From: Eledone cirrhosa
Lineage: Eukaryota; Mollusca; Cephalopoda; Octopoda; Eledonidae
Direction of reading: 5' to 3'
NCBI GenBank assembly: GCA_964016885.1
Contig: OZ024742.1
Span: forward strand, 13,287,311-13,351,310
Length of the DNA: 64,000 nt
In this document: positions 8,922 through 17,300 of the stretch, one piece after another
Numbering within the stretch: the stretch's first letter is position 1
Layout of the letters: every line of letters starts with the position of its first letter
Position numbers and translations under genes: made by a program
Notes under the pieces: model-generated
Database searches by the model: none
What the model was told of the DNA's origin: nothing
What the model saw: the letters and a program-made list of their open reading frames with translations, nothing else

Positions 8922-9001
8922 ATCATTAAACGACAAGACAGCCAGCGTCAGGCAGAACTATTACCAGAGACATTTAGGAAGAGACCAAACCATGTTTTTA
9001 T

Positions 9002-9206
9002 GGGCGGAAGAATAGTGAGAATCGCGAGCACCGAACAAAATGCTAAGTGACATTTAGTTACGTCCCTTTACGTTCTGAGTTCAAATCCCACCGGCGTTAA
9101 CTTTACCATTCATCCTTACGGGGTCGATAAATAAAGTACGAACTTGGGTCGATGTAATCGACTTTCCCTTCAAATCGTTGACCTTGTACCAAATGTAGAA
9201 ACAATT
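9002..9206 (+). mobile_element. tRNA-derived SINE copy
   Basis: Same family as the copy at 8706: head GGGCGGAAGAATAGTGAGAA, B-box in 'gagttcaaatcccaccgg' (about 9078-9095), then 'ccattcatccttacggggtc', 'gataaataaagtacgaac' and 'gggtcgatgtaatcgacttt', ending 'ccaaatgtagaaacaattg'. A few indels in the head relative to the other copies. No clear target duplication found. Confidence 0.85.
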
Positions 9207-9318
9207 GTTTTCCTCGATATGATGTAATTTGATGCAGATTTGGCTACTATTTCTAGCCTCTCGGGTTACTGCAAATAGTTTCTCTTGTATGTGTGGTGGT
9301 TGTCATTTAGCTACACGT

Positions 9319-9492
9319 CAGATTTGAGGGACGTTTTAGCTGCTATGTCGTGTTGGTATTGTTGGGGTGAAGTAGTCAGTAGATGGCTATTTCTTGGGGG
9401 GTATCCAGATTTGAGGGATGTTTTAGCTGCTATGTCGTGTTGGTGTTGTTGGGGTGAAGTAGTCAGTAGATGGCTATTTTTTGGGAAGTGTA
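9319..9492. repeat. 87-bp tandem duplication
   Basis: The block starting CAGATTTGAGGGACGTTTTA at 9319 repeats from 9406 with only a handful of differences (for example acg/atg, tattg/tgttg), a period of 87 bases. The unit length is a multiple of three, so a minus-strand frame stays open across both copies, but the same frame continues into a trinucleotide repeat and I do not regard it as coding. Confidence 0.9.
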
Positions 9493-9660
9493 GATAAATT
9501 CTATTAACTTTTTTCAAAAGACAGAAGAGCAGTTTGTTGGGAGCTGCTGGTTGTAGAGTGTTAATAGAAAAACTTGTGTTTTTATCTTTGTAAAGAAATA
9601 TAGAGTTTACAATGGAGGCTTTATTACATAATATATTTATCATGAATATTCTCACCAGGA

Positions 9661-9955
9661 CTAACAACAGTAGTAACAACAACACCAATAGCAGCAATGA
9701 TAATAACAGCAATAACAGCAGTAGCAACAATAACAACAACAGAAACAGAAGCAATGACGACACCAGCTGCAACAACAACAATAACAGCAGCAGCAACAAG
9801 AACAACAGCAGCAGCAGCAACAACACCAGCAACAACAGCATAAATAAATAACAGCAACAACAACCACAACAACAATAACAGCAAACAAAAACAACAATAG
9901 CAGCAGCAACAACACCAGCAACAACAACAGTATAAATAAACACCAGCAACAACAA
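9661..9955. repeat. CAA/CAG/CAC-type trinucleotide tract
   Basis: About 300 bases of degenerate AAC/AGC triplets on the plus strand. All frames give Asn/Ser/Thr/Gln or, on the other strand, Leu/Val/Cys homopolymer-like text. This is the source of several long apparent frames, none of which I accept as a gene. Confidence 0.9.
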
Positions 9956-10330
9956 GCAAACTAAGAAAGTCCCCTTCATTTCCATTTCACGTCTTCAAAG
10001 GGTGTGACATACAATTAGAAATCCCTCCCTCTACCCAACACCGCAGTCTACATTATTTTCTATATATTTCCTTAAACTGTGAATTGTTTGCCACACCCGA
10101 TTGTAAAGTTTTTTTGTTAGTGTTAATGAAATAAATTCCTTCCAATAGACAATGGAAAATTAAATAATGAGATTTGAAGCAAAAAAAAAAGAAACAAAAA
10201 AAGTCGAAACGTAAATAAACCGTTTATTATAAAAACAAAACCAAGAAATTTTTGTTTTCGTTTTTCAGTAAAATTACATCCTTAAGACAACACAATAATA
10301 AGACAATCAGAATGGCTGCGGCTGTTACGA
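9956..10330. other. Unannotated stretch between repeats
   Basis: Includes an A-rich patch near 10,180-10,202. No supportable gene, RNA or repeat seen. Confidence 0.5.
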
Positions 10331-10341
10331 CTACTAATAAT

Positions 10342-10534
10342 ATTAATAATTGTTTCTACTTTTGGCACAAGGCCAGCTATTATCCCAGTGTATTACTGGT
10401 ACTTTATTTTATCGACCTCGTAAGGATGAAAGGCAAAGCTAACCTCGGCGTGATTTGAACTCAGACCGTAAAGAGCCGTAACTCTATGCTGCAAAGCGTG
10501 TTGTCCGACCCTCTACCAACCTACCATCGTTATT
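10342..10534 (-). mobile_element. SINE copy, minus strand, with 11-bp target duplication
   Basis: Read on the minus strand it has the B-box (GTTCAAATCACGCC, at about 10,447-10,460) and the usual body, ending in the 'ccagaagtagaaacaatt'-type tail at 10,342. The direct repeat CTACTAATAAT at 10,331-10,341 and 10,535-10,545 brackets it. The head is slightly shortened. Confidence 0.8.
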
Positions 10535-10545
10535 CTACTAATAAT

Positions 10546-10674
10546 TGTTTCTACTTCTGGCTCAAGGCCAGCAATTATCTCAGTGTATTACTGGTACTAT
10601 ATTTTATCGACCTCGTAAAGATGAAAGGCAAAGTTAACCTCGGCGGGATTTGAACTCAGACCGTAAAGGGACGT
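10546..10674 (-). mobile_element. SINE copy, minus strand, head-truncated
   Basis: Tail-to-B-box portion of the same family as its neighbour, starting right after that element's target duplication. Similarity stops at 'accgtaaagggacg' (about 10,674), so the tRNA-like head is missing. Confidence 0.75.
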
Positions 10675-10686
10675 TCTGATTTAGAC

Positions 10687-10772
10687 ACAAGACAGCAATT
10701 TGGGGAGAGGGAAAAGTCGGTTAAATCAATCCCAGTGCATTACTGGTACTTTATTTTACCAACCCTTGAGCC
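10687..10772 (-). mobile_element. SINE 3'-half fragment, minus strand
   Basis: Matches the 3' body of the family ('cccagtgcattactggtact', 'ttattttacc') and stops before the B-box. It is bracketed by a short inverted pair, TCTGATTTAG at about 10,677 and CTAAATCAGA at about 10,772. Third minus-strand SINE in a row within 430 bases. Confidence 0.65.
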
Positions 10773-10789
10773 TAAATCAGAAATCATTA

Positions 10790-10905
10790 TTACTATTGTT
10801 GTTGTTGCTGCTACTGTTGCTGATGTTCTTATTGTTGCCATTGTTACTAATGTTGCTGTTGTTATTGTTGTTGCTATTGTTGTCGTTGTTACTGTTGTTG
10901 TAACA
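10790..10905. repeat. TTG/CTG-type trinucleotide tract
   Basis: About 110 bases of degenerate TTG, CTG and TTA triplets. The leucine-rich frame across it is a by-product. Confidence 0.85.
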
Positions 10906-11540
10906 GAATAGAAAACCGCTTCAGTTCCATAACAACAGAAGCCTCCAAGACATGACAAACTGTTGGTCAATAATGATTGTACCAATAAAATATCAGGATG
11001 TCAAGTGTTGACGTCCATATTGTACTCTCAACCAGGCTCGCTGGTCATCTGAAGAAGAATCTGGTTTTTTTCCTTTCTAAGGCCGCAGAAAAGATGCTGA
11101 AAGTGTATTTATGGATGTAAAGAACAACTATTGGTAAACTGTAGAGTTATTGGTATTACAGCAAGAATGGGAAGAGAAAAATGGATAAAGAAATGCACAG
11201 ATTGATTACCGAAAGGCCTGTGGCAGAAAACGAAGCTTTTCAATGTTGGAGGCCATATTGAAAAGATATGGCCAATTCTAAAGCAGTACATCAAGCATGA
11301 CATGGCAAAGTGCAAAACATCAATTATGTTATCAGATAAAAGCAAGATAATCCATCACCCCCAGGCTTCATAAAGATGGAATATACGTGCAGGGGGTTGT
11401 GGGGTGGGGCAGGCAGGAAGAAAAAAAGACGAACGAAACAGAAATAAAAAAGAAGTATTATGAATTATAAAGATAGGACTTAGATATATGTTTACTAAAG
11501 AGCTCAGCTTTAAGCATAGTACGTGAAAATGAAGAGTTTG
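10906..11540. other. Unannotated stretch
   Basis: Nothing firmly supportable. A 54-codon plus-strand frame at 11,206-11,370 has mixed residues but no Met near its start, no splice context I trust and no domain I recognise. Possibly decayed transposon sequence. Confidence 0.45.
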
Positions 11541-11567
11541 TGTATGCACACACACATATATATAATG

Positions 11568-11611
<44 letters not shown>

Positions 11612-11723
11612 ATGTGTGAGTATGTATGTGTGTATATATATATATATATATAATGTGTGAGTATGTATGTGTATATATATATGTGTGAGTATGTATGTGT
11701 ATATATATATGTGTGTGTGTGTG

Positions 11724-11769
<46 letters not shown>

Positions 11770-11885
11770 GTGTGTGTACGTATGTGTGTTGAATGTATAT
11801 ATATATATATATGTGTGTATGTGTGTTTGTGTGTGTGTATGTATATATATGTGTGTGTTAATGTATATATATATGTGTGTGTATG

Positions 11886-11920
<35 letters not shown>

Positions 11921-11923
11921 ATG

Positions 11924-11960
<37 letters not shown>

Positions 11961-11963
11961 ATG

Positions 11964-12013
<50 letters not shown>

Positions 12014-12053
12014 CGTGTGTGTGAGTATGTATGTATATATATATATATATATA
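11541..12053. repeat. Large TA/TG compound microsatellite
   Basis: About 510 bases in which TA runs and TG runs alternate with markers such as 'gtgagtatgtatgtgt'. Almost perfectly alternating purine-pyrimidine throughout. Both strands give spurious His-Thr/Ile-Tyr or Val-Cys frames of up to 284 codons. Confidence 0.95.
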
Positions 12054-12429
12054 TGTCTGGTCACCACTTGGTGCTACTGGTAACATGTATCCCAGTACAA
12101 CCTGTCTCGTGGTCGGGTCGTTGGCGACTAAACTGGCAACCCCACCAAGGTTTCTTGGTGAGGAGGGTGATTTTGGACATCCTGCAGGACTAAAAACAAA
12201 ACCTGTCAAAGGGCAAAGGGGCTCTTAAGAGTCAATGGCCATCCAAAATCATCGGGAGAGATGACCCCTTAGCCTTTGTCAAGGCAGAATTCTAGGAGAA
12301 GGAAAACTCTGATATAACACCTGCAACCCTGATGGTATCCAATGATGTTGACTTGTTCTTCTTTTTGGTAAATATCATCTTGGTTAAGAGAGTGGGACTG
12401 GCTTTGTGCAGTGCCTTTGCTCACTATAA
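12054..12429. other. Unassigned sequence, probably interspersed repeat
   Basis: A relatively G+C-rich block beginning exactly at the end of the TA microsatellite. Read on the minus strand, its edge would carry a TA-repeat tail, a common arrangement for a retroposed element. I recognise no domain in any frame and cannot name a family. Confidence 0.35.
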
Positions 12430-12603
12430 AAGCTTCACGGCACAGGCATTGGTTTATATCTGGAGATCTCTCTGTACTTGTCGTCACATGGTACCATGGG
12501 CCCAGCACTATGTGTCAATAATTGTCACAAGTGTAGTGTTTGTACCAGAGTTTTCAAGTCGCTAGCTGCACTAAAAAGTCACACTCGTTCAGCGCATCGG
12601 TAG
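12430..12603 (+). CDS. C2H2 zinc-finger C-terminal fragment
   Basis: A plus-strand frame open from 12,430 (after TAA) to TAG at 12,601-12,603. It encodes a textbook C2H2 finger: Cys codons at 12,532 and 12,541, Phe at 12,553, Leu at 12,571, His at 12,580 and 12,595, exactly C-X2-C-X3-F-X5-L-X2-H-X4-H. The stop comes two codons after the last His, so the finger is at the C-terminus. Extra cysteines precede it (codons 12,511 and 12,523). Only one Met (12,496) lies upstream. Two readings fit: the tail of a non-LTR retrotransposon ORF, many of which end in a lone finger, or a piece of a C2H2 gene, a family greatly expanded in octopus. No splice acceptor is obvious. Confidence 0.45.
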   Translation, partial: KLHGTGIGLYLEISLYLSSHGTMGPALCVNNCHKCSVCTRVFKSLAALKSHTRSAHR

Positions 12604-12752
12604 GGGTTCTCCTACATGGATATAAAGTAGTGGCCGTACTCGAAAACGAGTTGGCAGCCACCATATATATTTTTATGTGTGTGTATGTATGTTTTAAAAC
12701 CTCTCAACGAACGTGGAAGAAAGAAGTATCAGTTTATTTACTATACACAATA

Positions 12753-12938
12753 ATATCCTCTATGAGGTCACTAAACCTGCTAGAAACAGCAGCTAACTCT
12801 CCCCCATATCACACCACTCCCTACTGTCTTAAATTTAGAAAACACATATCCTCTATGAGGTCACTAAACCTGCTAGAAGCAACAGCTAACTCTCCCCCAT
12901 ATCACACCCCTCCCTACTGTCTTAAATTTAGAAAACAC
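12753..12938. repeat. 93-bp tandem duplication
   Basis: Two near-identical copies starting ATATCCTCTATGAGGTCACT at 12,753 and 12,846, period 93. Only a few differences (aaacagcag/aagcaacag, accactcc/acccctcc). The unit is 31 codons long, so a plus-strand frame stays open across both copies and on to 13,229, but there is no domain or start context to support a protein. Confidence 0.9.
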
Positions 12939-13232
12939 ACATTAGACAACCATGCAGAACAACTCCATCGCAGTTCTGTTGTTCGGCTGGCATCGTCTAC
13001 GCGCGTGTTGCGCAAGTGCTGTGAAACAATAAATTTCAACACTTCTTTGCACAGAGATAATATCCATAGGCGAAACTACAATTGTCACTGCTGGCGCAGC
13101 TCCTACTTCGGCAGTCCAGGTCGGCAATTCATTCACCCAGTGCCTGGCAGACAAAAAAGTGCTGCCATAAAATGGGTGGTGCAACCTAACTTTGGTAACT
13201 TACTGACTCCGAGCAACGCCGGGCTTTAATGA
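12939..13232 (-). repeat. Interspersed repeat ending in inverted CCGGCGTTGC motif
   Basis: Sequence continuous with the 93-bp duplication and ending at about 13,212-13,222 in GCAACGCCGGG, after which a TA/TG tract starts. On the minus strand this is TA tract, then CCCGGCGTTGC, the same order as at about 360-390 on the plus strand. Thus two elements of this edge type face each other across 12.8 kb. Family not known to me. Confidence 0.5.
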
Positions 13233-13643
13233 TAGTATATATATATGTGTGTATATATGTATGTATATATTTTTGTATACACATTAGGTTGTTCAGTAGA
13301 TACGTGGTTTACTGAGGAAGGTACCAAAATCAACACTATATGCTAAAGTAGGTTGTATATATTGAAACAAAGCACATTAAGGTCTTTCTAGATAGTTTCA
13401 CAGATGGATGGCTCAGGATCTATATAAACGCTATAGACCCGACTCCAGCCCGATCTGCTCATCAGACTTATTAATCAAGCCCAACATCCTTACCACTAGG
13501 CAACCACTCCGCCATTCTTTCTCCTTTGTACATGTTCTCTTCAAGATGGTAGACTATGATTTGAGTGATACTTGGCTTGTATGTTTAGCAATTGGAAATA
13601 CCATGTAGAAGGCGCTCTCATCGGTTCGTCCTAAATTCGTCAC
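13233..13643. other. Mostly unannotated; possible tRNA-like SINE head on minus strand
   Basis: Short TA/TG tract, then unassigned sequence. At about 13,430-13,515 the minus strand reads 'ggcggagtggttgcctagtg' and 'gtaaggatgttgggctt', which resembles the tRNA-derived head of a SINE, but no convincing B-box or tail follows. No gene seen. Confidence 0.35.
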
Positions 13644-13978
13644 CAATACATAACACATCACTGTAAACCCTTATGAATTATCAAAGCGCTCGGAGTGTTT
13701 GAAAGTATACAAGTCCCAAACACATAAACTAAACTAACTGTAATAACAGTCGGTTGCTAAAGATAATAGTTGAGAAAATTGGGTAAAATTACATTAGAGA
13801 AGAAAATTCCATTTTTTCTGTCTCTAAAACAATTTTATCAAATGTTCTCCATTATTATCTTTAGCGACCGACTCTTATTACAATTAGTTTCAGCATTTGG
13901 GAATCTCACATTTTCAAATTTCAAACAACTCCCAGCGCTTCATTCATAGGGTTCATAGTAATGTGTTATTCTGTATTG
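13644..13978. repeat. Imperfect long palindrome, about 335 bp
   Basis: The two halves are inverted copies of each other, with centre near 13,811 and almost no loop. Landmarks that pair: CAATACATAACACATCACTG (13,644) with the reverse of the end at 13,978; 'aaagcgctcggagtg' with 'cactcccagcgctt'-like text; 'agtcggttgctaaagataat' (13,748) with 'attatctttagcgaccgact' (13,854). Mismatches and small indels are spread evenly, so this is an aged foldback or MITE rather than a recent artefact. Confidence 0.8.
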
Positions 13979-14315
13979 ATGCTGTCATAACTGTAGAGAG
14001 GGTGACAGGACATGGAATCTAAGATTCATTGCTATTTTTCAGGATAGTAAAAGTTTGTGTATCAACATAGTAAGGTTTAATTAAAGTTGACTCGTTCGGA
14101 TTATCAAACTAAAGGGCGAAAGGGTTATCAAAGCGCAACAGGTGGCTTTGACGTCTGGAAGATGAGGGCTAGATGGTTCACATTTGACACTCAACTCAGA
14201 CCTATGATAGGGTCAAAATTTATTTGAGAATTGAGAAGTTATCTAAATTAACAAAAGAGGAAAATATTGAATGACGGCTGTGTGTAGAAATATTACCAAT
14301 CCAATATGGAGATTT
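13979..14315. other. Unannotated stretch before array A
   Basis: Apparently unique sequence; no gene or repeat seen. Useful as a unique anchor on the left side of array A. Confidence 0.5.
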
Positions 14316-17300
14316 ATGCTGGTCTCTAGGTGTTGGTACGGTGGTGTGGTGCTGGTGTCTAGGTGTTGGTATGGTGGTGTGGTGTTGGTGTCTAGGTGTT
14401 GGTACGGTGGTGTGGTGATGGTGTCTAGGTGTTGGTACGGTGGTGTGGTGATGGTGTCTAGGTGTTGGTACGGTGGTGTGGTGATGGTGTCTAGGTGTTG
14501 GTACGGTGGTGTGGTGATGGTGTCTAGGTGTTGGTACGGTGGTGTGGTGCTGGTGTCTAGGTGTTGGTACGGTGGTGTGGTGATGGTGTCTAGGTGTTGG
14601 TACGGTGGTGTGGTGATGGTGTCTAGGTGTTGGTACGGTGGTGTGGTGATGGTGTCTAGGTGTCGGTACGGTGGTGTGGTGATGGTGTCTAGGTGTTGGT
14701 ACGGTGGTGTGGTGCTGGTGTCTAGGTGTTGGTACGGTGGTGTGGTGTTGGTGTCTAGGTGTTGGTACGGTGGTGTGGTGCTGGTGTCTAGGTGTTGGTA
14801 CGGTGGTGTGGTGATGGTGTCTAGGTGTCGGTACGGTGGTGTGGTGATGGTGTCTAGGTGTTGGTACGGTGGTGTGGTGTTGGTGTCTAGGTGTTGGTAC
14901 GGTGGTGTGGTGATGGTGTCTAGGTGTTGGTACGGTGGTGTGGTGCTGGTGTCTAGGTGTCGGTACGGTGGTGTGGTGATGGTGTCTAGGTGTTGGTACG
15001 GTGGTGTGGTGATGGTGTCTAGGTGTTGGTACGGTGGTGTGGTGCTGGTGTCTAGGTGTTGGTACGGTGGTGTGGTGCTGGTGTCTAGGTGTTGGTACGG
15101 TGGTGTGGTGTTGGTGTCTAGGTGTTGGTACAGTGGTGTGGTAATGGTGTCTAGGTGTTGGTACGGTGGTGTGGTGATGGTGTCTAGGTGTTGGTACGGT
15201 GGTGTGGTGTTGGTGTCTAGGTGTTGGTACAGTGGTGTGGTGATGGTGTCTAGGTGTTGGTACGGTGGTGTGGTGATGGTGTCTAGGTGTTGGTACGGTG
15301 GTGTGGTGATGGTGTCTAGGTGTTGGTACGGTGGTGTGGTGATGGTGTCTAGGTGTTGGTACGGTGGTGTGGTGATGGTGTCTAGGTGTTGGTAGGGTGG
15401 TGTGGTGATGGTGTCTAGGTGTTGGTACGGTGGTGTGGTGATGGTGTCTAGGTGTTGGTACGGTGGTGTGGTGATGGTGTCTAGGTGTTGGTACAGCGGT
15501 GTGGTGATGGTGTCTAGGTGTTGGTACGGTGGTGTGGTGTTGGTGTCTAGGTGTTGGTACAGTGGTGTGGTGATGGTGTCTAGGTGTTGGTACGGTGGTG
15601 TGGTGATGGTGTCTAGGTGTTGGTACGGTGGTGTGGTGATGGTGTCTAGGTGTTGGTACGGTGGTGTGGTGATGGTGTCTAGGTGTTGGTAGGGTGGTGT
15701 GGTGATGGTGTCTAGGTGTTGGTACGGTGGTGTGGTGATGGTGTCTAGGTGTTGGTACAGTGGTGTGGTGATGGTGTCTAGGTGTTGGTACGGTGGTGTG
15801 GTGCTGGTGTCTAGGTGTTGGTACGGTGGTGTGGTGTTGGTGTCTAGGTGTTGGTACGGTGGTGTGGTGCTGGTGTCTAGGTGTTGGTACGGTGGTGTGG
15901 TGATGGTGTCTAGGTGTTGGTACGGTGGTGTGGTGCTGGTGTCTAGGTGTTGGTACGGTGGTGTGGTGTTGGTGTCTAGGTGTTGGTACGGTGGTGTGGT
16001 GCTGGTGTCTAGGTGTTGGTACGGTGGTGTGGTGATGGTGTCTAGGTGTTGGTACGGTGGTGTGGTGCTGGTGTCTAGGTGTTGGTACGGTGGTGTGGTG
16101 TTGGTGTCTAGGTGTTGGTACGGTGGTGTGGTGCTGGTGTCTAGGTGTTGGTACGGTGGTGTGGTGATGGTGTCTAGGTGTTGGTACGGTGGTGTGGTGC
16201 TGGTGTCTAGGTGTTGGTACGGTGGTGTGGTGTTGGTGTCTAGGTGTTGGTACGGTGGTGTGGTGCTGGTTTCTAGGTGTTGGTACGGTGGTGTGGTGAT
16301 GGTGTCTAGGTGTTGGTACGGTGGTGTGGTGATGGTGTCTAGGTGTTGGTACGGTGGTGTGGTGCTGGTGTCTAGGTGTTGGTACGGTGGTGTGGTGCTG
16401 GTGTCTAGGTGTTGGTACGGTGGTGTGGTGTTGGTGTCTAGGTGTTGGTACGGTGGTGTGGTGCTGGTGTCTAGGTGTTGGTACGGTGGTGTGGTGATGG
16501 TGTCTAGGTGTTGGTACGGTGGTGTGGTGATGGTCTCTAGGTGTTGGTACGGTGGTGTGGTGCTGGTGTCTAGGTGTTGGTACGGTGGTGTGGTGATGGT
16601 GTCTAGGTGTTGGTACGGTGGTGTGGTGCTGGTGTCTAGGTGTTGGTACGGTGGTGTGGTGATGGTGTCTAGGTGTTGGTACGGTGGTGTGGTGTTGGTG
16701 TCTAGGTGTTGGTACGGTGGTGTGGTGCTGGTGTCTAGGTGTTGGTACGGTGGTGTGGTGCTGATGTCTAGGTGTTGGTACGGTGGTGTGGTGATGGTGT
16801 CTAGGTGTTGGTACGGTGGTGTGGTGCTGGTGTCTAGGTGTTGGTACGGTGGTGTGGTGCTGGTGTCTAGGTGTTGGTACGGTGGTGTGGTGATGGTGTC
16901 TAGGTGTTGGTACGGTGGTGTGGTGATGGTGTCTAGGTGTTGGTACGGTGGTGTGGTGCTGGTCTCTAGGTGTTGGTACAGTGGTGTGGTGATGGTGTCT
17001 AGGTGTTGGTACGGTGGTGGAGTGGTGATGGTGTCTAGGTGTTGGTACGGTGGTGTGGTGATGGTGTCTAGGTGTTGGTACGGTGGTGTGGTGTTGGTGT
17101 CTGAGTGTTGGTACGGTGGTGTGGTGATGGTATCTAGGTGTTGGTACGGTGGTGTGGTGATGGTCTCTATGTGTTGGTACGGTGGTGTGGTGATGGTGTC
17201 TAGGTGTTGGTACGGTGGTGTGGTGATGGTATCTAGGTGTTGGTACGGTGGTGTAGTGTTGGTGTCTAGGTGTTGGTACGGTGGTGTGGTGTTGGTGTCT

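Noticed and set aside
8706..9206. tRNA genes
   Set aside because: The A- and B-box regions belong to SINE heads: the cloverleaf is not complete, and SINE body, tail and target duplication follow.
9311..9985. Leu/Val/Cys-rich minus-strand frame of 224 codons
   Set aside because: Translation of the CAA/CAG-type tract and the 87-bp duplication; not a membrane protein.
11206..11370. 54-codon plus-strand frame with mixed residues
   Set aside because: No start, splice context or recognised domain; length is within chance expectation.
11355..12228. A 284-codon minus-strand and a 178-codon plus-strand frame
   Set aside because: Most of each is the TA/TG microsatellite read as Tyr-Ile-His-Thr or Val-Cys; the few non-repeat residues show no domain.
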